Shown: positions 16,378 through 24,921 of the stretch, piece after piece
How positions within the stretch are numbered: the first letter of the stretch is position 1
Layout of the letters: every line of letters starts with the position of its first letter
From: Uliginosibacterium sp. 31-16
GTDB taxonomy: Bacteria; Pseudomonadota; Gammaproteobacteria; Burkholderiales; Rhodocyclaceae
Length of the DNA stretch: 64,000 nucleotides
NCBI RefSeq assembly: GCF_030730865.1
Contig: NZ_JAVALZ010000001.1
Coordinates: forward strand, 868,001 to 932,000
Reading direction: 5' to 3'
Position numbers and translations under genes: made by a program
The notes under the pieces: generated by a model
Database searches by the model: none
Told to the model about the DNA's origin: nothing
What the model saw: only the letters and a program-made list of their open reading frames with translations

Positions 16378-17550
16378 ATGGCGCTACCTTTTTTCGGTAA
16401 GAAACCCGCCAACGGCGACAGAGCCGGCGATTCGTCGCACCCGGGGAAATCAGACAAGGGCGACGTCACCACCTCGCTTGATTTCACCCATGTTGGCGAC
16501 ATCGGACGCTCACTGGCCGCTGCTGCCGGCAAGATCCAGGTACAGGAAGTCTCGGTCGAGGACGTTGCGGCCATCGAAGAAGCTGCGGTGCTCTATGCCA
16601 ACGCCAACGACAGTGGCGCCAAGGCGGTACTGGAAGAGGCCGTAAACGGCAGCAGCAAGAAATCAGACCGGCTCTGGCGAATGCTCTTCGACCTGTACCG
16701 GCTCACTGGCGACAAATCCGCTTTTGACAGTCATGGCGTGGACTTTGCCAAGCTGTTTGAAAAATCTCCTCCGGTCTGGGACGACGCCACCCCCGTTGCC
16801 TCGGCGGCAGGCCCGAAGGACGCAGCCCCCGCCGTCAATCTGTCCGGCAATCTGTCGGGCAACGCTCGCACCCAGTTTGAGCAGTTGGTCCGCATCGGCG
16901 CCAAAGTCGGCAAACTGCGCATTGATCTGTCGCGTCTGCGTGGCATTGATGACGCCGGTTGTACGCTGCTCAGCGATACGCTGGAAAGCCTCAAGCGCGG
17001 CAAGGTCAAGGTAGCCTTGCTGGGCGCGCAACAGGCCCTGAGTCTGCTCGAACCGAAACTCAAGGTTGGCGAAGCGGCCGACCGCGTGTACTGGCTGGCT
17101 GCGCTGGCAATGATGCAGCAACTCGGCGACGAGGCACGCTTTGAAGACATGGCGGTGAATTTCGCCATCACCTTCGAGGAGTCGCCACCGTCCTGGGATC
17201 CGCCCGAAGCCGTACTCAGCCCGACCGATTCGGGAGATTTTCCGAAACTCGAGGAAGCGCCGGTGCCCGAGCGCGAAGGCTTCATCCTCGACGGAGTCGT
17301 TGCCGGCGCCCAGCCCGAAGTCCTGCGCAAGCTGGCCGTTTATGGCTCGGATCGCAATTCCATCGAAATCGACGCAACCCAGCTCAAGCGCCTAGAGTTC
17401 GTCAGTGCTGGCTCGCTGTTCAACCAGCTCGCCCAGTTCCAGACCCAAGGCAAGCTCACCGTGATCCGCCACCCGAATGAGATGGTGGCCGCGCTGATGC
17501 GCGTGATGGGCATCGATCAGGTGGCCCAGATCGAACACAAGAAGTTCTAG
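16378..17550 (+). CDS. STAS-domain protein
   Basis: A 390 aa cytoplasmic protein with two STAS-like segments: one around residues 170-225 (GKLRIDLSRLRGIDDAGCTLLSDTLESL) and one at the C-terminus (about 325-385, IEIDATQLKRLEFVSAGSLFNQL). They are separated by helical regions with repeated WRMLFDLYRLTGDKSAF / YWLAALAMMQQLGDEARF plus FEESPPSWD motifs, which look like an internal duplication. STAS domains mediate protein interaction in anti-sigma and anion-transport systems; I recall such proteins as conserved and uncharacterised in betaproteobacteria. No partner kinase or sigma factor is adjacent. Confidence 0.7.
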   Translation: MALPFFGKKPANGDRAGDSSHPGKSDKGDVTTSLDFTHVGDIGRSLAAAAGKIQVQEVSVEDVAAIEEAAVLYANANDSGAKAVLEEAVNGSSKKSDRLWRMLFDLYRLTGDKSAFDSHGVDFAKLFEKSPPVWDDATPVASAAGPKDAAPAVNLSGNLSGNARTQFEQLVRIGAKVGKLRIDLSRLRGIDDAGCTLLSDTLESLKRGKVKVALLGAQQALSLLEPKLKVGEAADRVYWLAALAMMQQLGDEARFEDMAVNFAITFEESPPSWDPPEAVLSPTDSGDFPKLEEAPVPEREGFILDGVVAGAQPEVLRKLAVYGSDRNSIEIDATQLKRLEFVSAGSLFNQLAQFQTQGKLTVIRHPNEMVAALMRVMGIDQVAQIEHKKF

Positions 17551-17749
17551 AAACAGGCATGAACTGCACCGGGATATCTCAGGACTCCGGTGCTGAAAGC
17601 GTCACTTATGCCCTCCCGGCCCCCTTGCCGCAGCGCCTGTGCGCGGCCTTTCCCGGCTGAAATCACGGCAGGCTTGCGCTGAATCAGTCTGCTGCGAGAG
17701 CGCGGTACCACCACCTCGTTACAATGCCTGACTGCCACGCGAGGTCGCC

Positions 17750-18634
17750 ATGCTCGAACGCATCATCTCCATCCTGTTCCCGGTGTTCGCCATTACCGCG
17801 ATCGGCTATTTTGTGTCGCTGCGCCGCAAGCCGGACATGGCTCAGGTCAATCAGCTGATCGCCGACGTGTTCGTACCGGCACTGGTTTTCGGCGCCTTGG
17901 CCGGGCGCGATTTCCACATTTACGAATACCGCTGGCTGGCGCTGGCCATGCTGCTGGTGACCATTGCCTGCGGCGCGGTCGGCTTCGTGCTGGCGCGCAT
18001 CCTCAAAGTCGGCCACCGCGTGCTGGTACCGCCGATGATGTTTTCCAATTCAGTTAATCTCGGCGTGCCGGTGGCTGTGCTGGCGTTTGGCGACCGTGCG
18101 CTGCAGCCAGCCATCGTGCTGTTCCTGATTTCCAGTCTGCTGCATTACTCCTACGGCCTGTGGTTGCTGGATCATCAGGCGCGCGTATCGCAGATGTGGC
18201 GCGTGCCTTCGCTGCTGGCCATGCTCGCCGGCATTGCGGTATCGCTACTGGGCATCCAGGTGTGGCAGCCCGCCGTCACCGCGCTGCGCATGCTCGGCGA
18301 TATCTGCATTCCGCTGATGCTCTTCGCGCTGGGCGTGCGGCTGACCGACATCAGCTTCAAAGGCTGGAGCATCGGCGTGATCAGTGGTCTGGTGCGGCCG
18401 GCCGCAGGCATGATTCTGTCCTGGGCGGTGGCTGAACTGCTGGGCATGCAAGGCTTCGAGAAAAGCCTGCTGGTCATTTACGGCGCGCTGCCGCCCGCAG
18501 TGATGAACTACATTTTTGCCGAGCGCTACAACGCCGACCCTGACCGGGTGGCTTCCATCGTGCTGATCGGCAACCTGCTGTCGCTTGTGATCCTGCCGCT
18601 AGCCCTGGCCCTGGCTTTGCAGACGGCGCCCTGA
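17750..18634 (+). CDS. AEC-family transporter (auxin efflux carrier/malate permease type)
   Basis: A 294 aa inner-membrane protein with about ten hydrophobic helices in two halves (MLERIISILFPVFAITAIGYF at the start; GNLLSLVILPLALALALQTA at the end). The conserved FSNSVNLGVPVAVLAFGD and LLVIYGALPPAVMNYIFAERY are family landmarks. Members move dicarboxylates, auxins or other organic anions; substrate not predictable. Convergent with oxyR, the two separated by a repeat-rich 100 bp. Confidence 0.88.
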   Translation: MLERIISILFPVFAITAIGYFVSLRRKPDMAQVNQLIADVFVPALVFGALAGRDFHIYEYRWLALAMLLVTIACGAVGFVLARILKVGHRVLVPPMMFSNSVNLGVPVAVLAFGDRALQPAIVLFLISSLLHYSYGLWLLDHQARVSQMWRVPSLLAMLAGIAVSLLGIQVWQPAVTALRMLGDICIPLMLFALGVRLTDISFKGWSIGVISGLVRPAAGMILSWAVAELLGMQGFEKSLLVIYGALPPAVMNYIFAERYNADPDRVASIVLIGNLLSLVILPLALALALQTAP

Positions 18635-18693
18635 AATCCGCTTGCAGCAAGGCTCTTCGGACATGCCTGTCTGAAATCAGCCATCAGCAAGGA

Positions 18694-18741
18694 TCTTCAG
18701 GCGTAAAGCCTGAAGAAGCCCGCCACAAGAAGCTCTTCAGG
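18694..18741. repeat. REP-like double hairpin between AEC gene and oxyR
   Basis: Two overlapping hairpins: TCTTCAGGC (18694-18702)/GCCTGAAGA (18708-18716), and CCTGAAGA (18709-18716)/TCTTCAGG (18734-18741). The right arm contains the complement of TGA that stops oxyR. A related degenerate copy lies at 18649-18660 (AAGGCTCTTCGG). Lies between converging genes, where it could block read-through. Confidence 0.7.
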
Positions 18742-19654
18742 AACCTACCGGCGTAACCCCTGGCAGCTTGCTGTCCAGAATCGCCGCTCGCAGGAGGTCG
18801 ATGACCTTGGTGCGCGGGTAGGTGACCCGCCAGGCAATCGCCACCCGCCGGCTCGGCTCGGGTGCCGCGAACGGCCGGATCGCCACGAGTTTCTGGTTTT
18901 CCTTCAGCGGGTCTGCTGCCGAACTTGGCAGCACCGTGACGCCCAGCCCCGTTGCCACCATGTGGCGGATGGTTTCCAGCGAGCTGCCTTCCATGGTCTT
19001 CTGCAGGCCGGTGCCATGGGCACAGCGCGGGCAGGCCTCGATGACCTGATCACGGAAGCAGTTGCCCGCGCCCAGCAGAAGCAGCGGCTCTTCCTGCAGC
19101 AGGGTTGAGGAAATCTGTTTTTCCTTGCTCCATGCGTGGGCGGCAGGCAGCACCACGCGGAAGGGTTCGTCATACACCGGCTGGGTGACGATGCCCTGTT
19201 CGGTAAAGGGCAGCGCCAGAATCGCCACATCGATGTCGCCTTTCTTGAGCAGATCGGCAAGACGATGGGTGTAATTCTCCTGAATCATCAGCGGCATGCG
19301 CGGCGCACGCTCGGCCAGCAGCGGGATCAGCGATGGCAGCAGATACGGCGCAATCGTGTAGATCACACCGATGCGCAGCGGCCCGGAGAGGGCGTCGCGC
19401 CCCGCTTCGGCCAGGTCCCGGATCTGGCTGGCCTCACGCAGCACGCGCTCGGCCTGCTCAACAATGTGGCGGCCGATCTCGGTCACCTTCACATCCACCG
19501 CGCTGCGCTCGAACAGCAGCACGCCAAGTTGCTCTTCGAGCTTCTTCACGGCCACCGACAAGGTCGGCTGGCTGACGTGGCATTTCTCGGCGGCGCGCCC
19601 GAAGTGGCGTTCCTGAGCAAGAGCAACGATGTATCGCAGATCGGTAAGCGTCAT
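18737..19654 (-). CDS. oxyR: Hydrogen peroxide-sensing LysR regulator OxyR
   Basis: A 305 aa LysR-type activator. N-terminal HTH (LRYIVALAQERHFGRAAEKCHVSQPTLS) and C-terminal sensor domain in which the peroxidatic C199 (GAGNCFRDQV) and resolving C208 (IEACPRC) occur at exactly the E. coli OxyR numbering. On oxidation these form a disulfide and activate antioxidant genes. A third cysteine, C211, is nearby. The start at 19654 gives the standard length; the frame upstream is not LysR-like. No katG or ahpC is adjacent; the divergent neighbour is a DegP-type protease. Confidence 0.92.
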   Translation of the reverse strand: MTLTDLRYIVALAQERHFGRAAEKCHVSQPTLSVAVKKLEEQLGVLLFERSAVDVKVTEIGRHIVEQAERVLREASQIRDLAEAGRDALSGPLRIGVIYTIAPYLLPSLIPLLAERAPRMPLMIQENYTHRLADLLKKGDIDVAILALPFTEQGIVTQPVYDEPFRVVLPAAHAWSKEKQISSTLLQEEPLLLLGAGNCFRDQVIEACPRCAHGTGLQKTMEGSSLETIRHMVATGLGVTVLPSSAADPLKENQKLVAIRPFAAPEPSRRVAIAWRVTYPRTKVIDLLRAAILDSKLPGVTPVGS

Positions 19655-19897
19655 GACATGGTCCCGGCCAGCGTATCCGGACACGGCGTCCGGATAGGAT
19701 TTTCCAATTATAGGCCGATGAGCGGATAGTTTTTTGATCAGTGTCGACGCCTCTTGAACTTGTCCGCATCCCACCCCATTTCTTACCCGACGCGCAAGAC
19801 CGGAACCTTCATCAGGCAGCCCGGTCATACGCTGCAGCGTGCCGGACCAGGCGTCTGATCACGCACCGAATCTGTTTTCATGTCTCTGGAGGAGTTT

Positions 19898-21364
19898 ATG
19901 CCCTGGTCTTTGACACGCGCTGCGCTTGTATCCAGCGTGGCGGCTGTAGCATTTACCGGTTGCCTGCAGGAGTCAGGCATCAATTCATCGCACGCCAGTG
20001 GGGCTGCGAGCACCGTTGCAGCGGCCAGCGCCCGGGTCGCCCTGCCCGACTTCAGCCCGCTGGTCGAGGCCATTGGCCCCGCCGTGGTCAACATCAGCGT
20101 GACCAGCATCGACAAGAGCGCGCGGGCCGCATCGCCTTTTGGTGACGAAAACGATCCCTTCGATCTGTTCCGCCGTTTCGGCATTCCGGTGCCCGGCCAG
20201 AACGGTCAGGGCCAGCAAGCCCAGCCACGCGTGCAGCAAGGCGTGGGTTCCGGTTTCATCGTGAGTGGCGATGGCTACATCCTGACCAATGCCCATGTCG
20301 TGGATGGCGCCAGCGAAGTCACCGTCAAACTCACCGACAAACGTGAATTCAAGGCCAAGGTCATCGGCGCCGACAAACGCACCGATGTGGCCCTGATCAA
20401 GATCGACGGCAAGGATCTGCCCACCGTGAAAACCGGTAATCCTGACGCCGCCAAGGCCGGTCAGTGGGTGCTCGCCATGGGCTCGCCCTTTGGTCTGGAA
20501 AATACCGTGACCGCCGGCATCATCTCGGCCAAATCGCGCAAGCTGCCGGACGAAACCTATGTCCCCTTTATCCAGACCGACGTGGCGATCAACCCCGGCA
20601 ATTCCGGCGGCCCGCTGATCAATCTGGATGGCGAGGTCATCGGCATCAATTCACAGATCTATTCGCGCTCGGGCGGCTATCAGGGCATCTCGTTCTCGAT
20701 TCCCATTGATGTGGCACTCAAGGTCAAGGAACAGCTGCAGAAGCACGGCAAGGTTTCGCGCGGCAAGCTCGGCGTGGTGATCCAGAACGTAGACAAGGAT
20801 CTGGCCCAGTCCTTCGGGCTGGACAAACCTGCCGGTGCCCTGGTCAGCTCGGTCGAACAAGGCGGCCCGGCCGACAAGGCCGGCCTGCAGAATGGCGACA
20901 TCATCCAGCAGGTCGACGGCGTGGTTGTCGCCGAATCCAGCGACCTGCCACGCATCATCGGCGAGCGCAGCCCGGGCGACGTCGTGAAGCTCAAGGTCTG
21001 GCGCGACAAGAGCGGGCGTGACATTTCCGTCAAACTCGGAGAGCAAGCCAGCGAGCGCATCGCCCTGGGCAAGGATGATGACCCAAGCGGTGCCACGGGC
21101 GGCAAGCTCGGACTCGTCGTGCGCCAGCTCAACGCACGTGAGGCCCAGCGCCTGGGTATCCCCAGCGGGGTGCTGGTCGAAGAAGCCAGCGGTGCAGCCG
21201 CCAAGGCGGGTATCCGTCAGGGCGATGTGATCCTCGCCGTAAGCAACCAGAAAATCACCAGTGCAGAGCAGCTGCGCAAAGCCGTCGAAGGTGCCGGCAA
21301 GAACGTACCGCTGCTGATCCAGCGCGGCGAAATCCAGCAATACGTGGTGGTGCGCACCAACTGA
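19898..21364 (+). CDS. DegP/DegQ-type (HtrA) serine endoprotease
   Basis: Periplasmic quality-control protease and chaperone. A 488 aa protein: lipoprotein-like signal with a possible lipobox F-T-G-C, trypsin-like domain with catalytic triad H133 (TNAHVV), D163 (TDVALIKI) and S236 (NPGNSGGPL), then two PDZ domains (from GKLGVVIQNVDKDLAQSFG and GKLGLVVRQLNAREAQRLG). The Q-rich LA loop (NGQGQQAQPRVQQG) suits DegP/DegQ. The ATG at 19898 is chosen because GGAGGAG lies at 19888-19894; an ATG at 19880 lacks such a site. A strong terminator follows. Confidence 0.93.
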   Translation: MPWSLTRAALVSSVAAVAFTGCLQESGINSSHASGAASTVAAASARVALPDFSPLVEAIGPAVVNISVTSIDKSARAASPFGDENDPFDLFRRFGIPVPGQNGQGQQAQPRVQQGVGSGFIVSGDGYILTNAHVVDGASEVTVKLTDKREFKAKVIGADKRTDVALIKIDGKDLPTVKTGNPDAAKAGQWVLAMGSPFGLENTVTAGIISAKSRKLPDETYVPFIQTDVAINPGNSGGPLINLDGEVIGINSQIYSRSGGYQGISFSIPIDVALKVKEQLQKHGKVSRGKLGVVIQNVDKDLAQSFGLDKPAGALVSSVEQGGPADKAGLQNGDIIQQVDGVVVAESSDLPRIIGERSPGDVVKLKVWRDKSGRDISVKLGEQASERIALGKDDDPSGATGGKLGLVVRQLNAREAQRLGIPSGVLVEEASGAAAKAGIRQGDVILAVSNQKITSAEQLRKAVEGAGKNVPLLIQRGEIQQYVVVRTN

Positions 21365-21394
21365 ACGCAACTGTTTCCTGTCTCCTCCCCTTGC

Positions 21395-21423
21395 CGGGCC
21401 ACCTTGTGTGGCCCGCTTTTTTT
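21395..21423 (+). terminator. Rho-independent terminator after degP/Q-like gene
   Basis: CGGGCCAC (21395-21402) pairs with GTGGCCCG (21408-21415) around CTTGT, followed by C and seven T residues. Confidence 0.9.
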
Positions 21424-21545
21424 ATTGCTGCGCGCGACAAGGCGGATGAAAGGTAATCGTTTTCCTTTTGTTACCTTTGAATATCCTGTTCGGCGCCCGT
21501 CCCGTCGCCGGACGGGCAGAGACGAATTCCGTTTTTTTCCAGGGC

Positions 21546-21591
21546 CTTTCGATATGGCGCAGTCAACGCGCGGAAAACCCATATCGGAAAG
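21546..21591. promoter_or_regulatory. Inverted repeat upstream of orphan solute-binding protein
   Basis: CTTTCGATATGG (21546-21557) and CCATATCGGAAAG (21579-21591) form an inverted repeat with one extra base in the right arm; the arm centres are about 33 bp, or three helical turns, apart. It lies 110-150 bp before the SBP start, in the 334 bp gap otherwise holding only the upstream terminator. It could be a two-site operator for a dimeric regulator. The regulator is unknown. Confidence 0.4.
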
Positions 21592-21698
21592 TCCTGCCGG
21601 CATTCACGACACTCGTCTTGACTTCCCGAGTTAAACGTTTTACTTTGTAATCATCGGCAGCGCCGTCATTTCTTTCGCCGCTTTCCAGGAGACACCCG

Positions 21699-23615
21699 AT
21701 GAGATTCCCCGCCCGGCCTTGCGCCGCCCTTCCCCTGATCGCCTTGCTGGCCTGTCTGGCCGCACCGGCGGCCCACGCCTTCAAGCAGGCCCCGATGCTG
21801 GACAAGGCCGTACAGGACAAGGTCCTTGAACCGGTCGACAAGCGCCTGCCGGAGAAACCCGAGCTCATCGCTCCTGTCGCCAAAACCGGCAGCTACGGTG
21901 GCACCCTGCGCACCGCCATGCGGGCGAACGCCGATCACAACAGCATCACCCGCATCATCAGCGGCCAGGGACTGGTGCGCTGGCGCATGGATTTCAACGG
22001 CGTCCTGCCCAATGTCGCCGAAAGCTGGTCGATCAGCCCGGACGGCAGCGAATACACCTTCAAGCTGCGCCGTGGCATGCGCTGGTCCGACGGTTCGCCT
22101 TTCACTGCGGACGATGTGCTCTTCGCCATGAATGATCTGGTCTACAACAAGCAGTTCTTCGCCTCCTCGCCCGACCAGTATGTCGTCAAGGATCAGCCTG
22201 CCATCCTCAGCAAGCTGGACGACTCCACCGTGCGCTTCAAGTTTGCCGGCCCCAATCTGGGCTTTCTCGACCAGCTCGCCACCCCGCTGGGCCAGCATCC
22301 TGTGATGTATCCGAAGGCTTATTGCAGCCAGTTCCACCCGAAATACAACCCGAAGGTCGAAGAACTGGTCGCCCGGGAAAAGGCCAAGAGCTGGGCCGTC
22401 CTGATGCGCATCAAGTGCGGCGACATCGAAACCCCGACGCGCTGGGGCAATCCCGAGAAACCGACCCTGGATGCATGGGTGATCAAGGAGCCCTACACCG
22501 GCAGCGCCACCCGCGTCACGCTGGAGCGTAACCCCTATTTCTGGCAGGTTGATCCGGCAGGCCAGCAACTGCCCTACCTCGATCGTGTGCAGTTCCAGAT
22601 CATTTCCGAGGTGGAGACCATCGTGCTTGCCACCATCAATGGCCAGCTCGATTACCAGCACCGCCATATATTCGGCATCCAGAACCGTCCGGTTCTGTCG
22701 GAAAACGCAGCCAAAGGCGGCTACCGTGTCATGGCCCTGCCCGGCACCGGTGCCAACTCGGTCGGCCTGTGGCTGAACCATTCAACCAAGAATGCCAAGC
22801 TGCGCCCCTTCCTGCGCAACAAGGATGTACGCGTCGCACTGTCCATCGCGACCGACCGCAAGGAAATCAACGATATCGTGTATCTCGGTCAGGGCATGCC
22901 CTGGCAGATCGGCCCGCTGAAACAGTCCAAGTGGTTCAACGAAAAACTCGGTACGCAGAACCTGAGCTACGAGCTCAAGCGCGCCAACGAGCAGCTTGAC
23001 CGTGCGGGTCTCGCCAAGCGTGACGGCGACGGCTTCCGCGTCTATCCGGATGGCGGACGCGTGTCGCTCAACGCCATCGTCTCGACCGCCCAGACCAACC
23101 AGATGGAAACCCTGGAACTGATCCGCAAACAGTGGGCCAAGGCTGGCGTCGAATTGACCATCCTGTCTTCGGAGCGCTCGCTGTTCTACGACCGCGCCAC
23201 CAACAATGAATACGACATCAGTGTCGACATCATCCCCGGCGGCATGGACATCACCATGAACCCGCGCGCCGTGGTGGCTGTGCATCCGCAGGAGTCCCGC
23301 ATGAGCCTGCCCTGGGCACGCTGGTTCCTGTCCAATGGCAAGCAGGGTGAAGAGCCGCCAGCCAGCATGAAAACCCGCATGCAGCTTTATGAACAGTGGC
23401 AAAGCGCGGCCACGCCGGCTCAGGCCGAGGCCCTGTTCAAGCAGATCCTCGAAATTGCTGCCGACGAATTCGAGATCATCGGCGTGATCCGCTCACCCAG
23501 CGACACCGCCATCCGCAGCAACCGCCTGCAGAACGTGTACGAGCAGATGCTGATCAGCTGGACCTACCCGAACCCCGCGCCAGCCCTGCCACAGCAGTGG
23601 TTCCTGAGCAAATAG
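21699..23615 (+). CDS. Family 5 extracellular solute-binding protein (ABC transporter, orphan)
   Basis: A 638 aa periplasmic protein with a signal peptide (residues 1-27, ending PAAHA). It is a SBP_bac_5 member: WSDGSPFTADDVLFAMNDLVYN, ATRVTLERNPYFWQVDPAGQ, KDVRVALSIATDRKEINDIVYLGQG. The family binds peptides, nickel, or, in larger members like this one, plant-derived oligosaccharides. It lacks the lipobox and is long for a dipeptide receptor. No permease or ATPase gene adjoins it; a terminator follows directly, so it must work with components elsewhere or act alone. A sugar ligand is suggested only by the glycan-degrading context. Confidence 0.85.
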   Translation: MRFPARPCAALPLIALLACLAAPAAHAFKQAPMLDKAVQDKVLEPVDKRLPEKPELIAPVAKTGSYGGTLRTAMRANADHNSITRIISGQGLVRWRMDFNGVLPNVAESWSISPDGSEYTFKLRRGMRWSDGSPFTADDVLFAMNDLVYNKQFFASSPDQYVVKDQPAILSKLDDSTVRFKFAGPNLGFLDQLATPLGQHPVMYPKAYCSQFHPKYNPKVEELVAREKAKSWAVLMRIKCGDIETPTRWGNPEKPTLDAWVIKEPYTGSATRVTLERNPYFWQVDPAGQQLPYLDRVQFQIISEVETIVLATINGQLDYQHRHIFGIQNRPVLSENAAKGGYRVMALPGTGANSVGLWLNHSTKNAKLRPFLRNKDVRVALSIATDRKEINDIVYLGQGMPWQIGPLKQSKWFNEKLGTQNLSYELKRANEQLDRAGLAKRDGDGFRVYPDGGRVSLNAIVSTAQTNQMETLELIRKQWAKAGVELTILSSERSLFYDRATNNEYDISVDIIPGGMDITMNPRAVVAVHPQESRMSLPWARWFLSNGKQGEEPPASMKTRMQLYEQWQSAATPAQAEALFKQILEIAADEFEIIGVIRSPSDTAIRSNRLQNVYEQMLISWTYPNPAPALPQQWFLSK

Positions 23616-23644
23616 ACACCTGCCTCACCCGCTCCTCCTCCTTC

Positions 23645-23672
23645 GCCCCGGCCCGCCAAGCCGGGGCTTTTT
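23645..23672 (+). terminator. Rho-independent terminator after SBP gene
   Basis: GCCCCGGC (23645-23652) pairs with GCCGGGGC (23660-23667) around a 7-base loop, followed by TTTTT. Confidence 0.92.
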
Positions 23673-23687
23673 CATGCCCGGGCGATT

Positions 23688-24617
23688 TCAGCCCAGCGCC
23701 GTATCCAGCACCATCATCAGCGCGAAGCCCAGCATCAGGCCCAGCGTCGCCGGGGTCTGATGACCATTGCGATGGGTCTCGGGAATCACTTCGTGCGAGA
23801 CCACGAAGATCATTGCACCAGCAGCCAGCCCGAGGCCGACCGGATATGCCAGCGGAAACCCGCCGGTCAGCCCCAGCCCGAGCAAGGCCCCCAGCGGCTC
23901 CATCAGCCCCGACGCGGCAGCCAGCAGCACCGCCTGCAGATTGCGCACACCCGCTGCGCGCAGCGCCATCACCACCGCCAGACCTTCAGGGATGTCCTGA
24001 ATGGCAATCGCAGTCGCCAGTGGCAGCCCGACGGATACGTCGCCTTGGGCAAAGCTCACGCCCATCGCCATGCCTTCGGGCAGGTTATGCAAGGTAATCG
24101 CCAGCACGAACAGCCAGACCCGGTTGAGGCGCTCGGCACCGGGGCCACAATCGCCACAGCTCTCATGCGTATGCGGCGTAAACCGGTCCATGCCGAGCAT
24201 CAGCATCACCCCCAGCGCCAGCCCCAGCACCACCGTCAGCGCCGCCAGCAGACCACTGCCGGTCATTCCCCTGGCCGCGTCGATCCCCGGCAGGATCAGG
24301 GAAAAGGAGCTGGCCGCCAGCATCATCCCGGCAGCAAAGCCGAGCATGCTGTCCTCAGCCTTCTGGCCCACGTTGCGCAGCACCAACCCGGCAGCAGCAC
24401 CCAGCGTCGTCGCGCCGAACCCCGCCAGCCCGGCCAGCGCCCCGAAACGCAAGCCAATGGCCGCATTGCCGCTGGCAAGGCTGATCGCGCTTTGCAGCAG
24501 CAGACCCAGCAAGGCCAGACTGGCAATTGCCAGACCGGCAGCCGCCAGCGGATAGTGGCGCGCCTGTGTCAGCCAGGCCTCCGGCAGACTCGGGCGGGCA
24601 GTTGTAGCTTCGTTCAT
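23688..24617 (-). CDS. ZIP-family metal (zinc) transporter
   Basis: A 309 aa inner-membrane protein with about eight helices. The metal-binding helices carry LHNLPEGMAMGVSFAQGD and IQDIPEGLAVVMALRA; a His/Cys-rich loop before them (FTPHTHESCGDCGPG) is typical of the metal-sensing loop between TM3 and TM4. Members import zinc and other divalent metals. The start at 24617 has GAGGAT upstream; a GTG six codons earlier does not. Confidence 0.88.
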   Translation of the reverse strand: MNEATTARPSLPEAWLTQARHYPLAAAGLAIASLALLGLLLQSAISLASGNAAIGLRFGALAGLAGFGATTLGAAAGLVLRNVGQKAEDSMLGFAAGMMLAASSFSLILPGIDAARGMTGSGLLAALTVVLGLALGVMLMLGMDRFTPHTHESCGDCGPGAERLNRVWLFVLAITLHNLPEGMAMGVSFAQGDVSVGLPLATAIAIQDIPEGLAVVMALRAAGVRNLQAVLLAAASGLMEPLGALLGLGLTGGFPLAYPVGLGLAAGAMIFVVSHEVIPETHRNGHQTPATLGLMLGFALMMVLDTALG

Positions 24618-24712
24618 CGCGGCATCCTCACTCACAGAGGCATGAATTCTGGCCTGAAACGCTACGCTGCGGGGCTATTGAGGCAATTAGTCCCAGTCGA
24701 GAGCCTTGCACA

Positions 24713-24778
24713 GCCTCTCCTGGCCTGCCTCTCCAGAGGGGCTGGCGGGAGAAGTCCGCCAGATGCGGCTCTTCAGGC
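24713..24778. repeat. REP-like repeat cluster upstream of the CE12-like gene
   Basis: Contains CTGGCGG (24742-24748)/CCGCCAG (24756-24762), then GCGGCTCTTCAGGC, the right half of the interspersed family. It occupies the middle of the 304 bp gap between the ZIP gene and the esterase; the remainder holds an exact GTTTTAAAAC palindrome at about 24789 and a Shine-Dalgarno AAGGAGG before the esterase. Confidence 0.5.
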
Positions 24779-24921
24779 AGCGGAAAGCGTTTTAAAACAC
24801 GAAAAAGTCACACCCACCCAATAAACCGCAATTCCGATCAAGCATAAAACGAGGGTTTCCCCTAGCGTGTTACCGGTCACCGCGCTTCTCGCGCGGACAA
24901 GTAATAACCAAGGAGGAAGAC

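Noticed and set aside
19655-19897. OxyR-binding site (ATAG-N7-CTAT pattern) between oxyR and the degP/Q gene
   Set aside because: ATAG occurs at 19694 and 19710 but the spacing and CTAT partners do not fit the four-element consensus.
21548-21556. TTTCGATAT shared with the ArsR-type operator
   Set aside because: A 9-base match is expected by chance roughly once in a window this size; the rest of the 16-mer is absent.
23760-24824. 354-codon plus-strand frame over the ZIP gene
   Set aside because: Antisense; translation is Gln/Arg/Pro-rich without hydrophobic helices, while the minus strand is a clear ZIP transporter.
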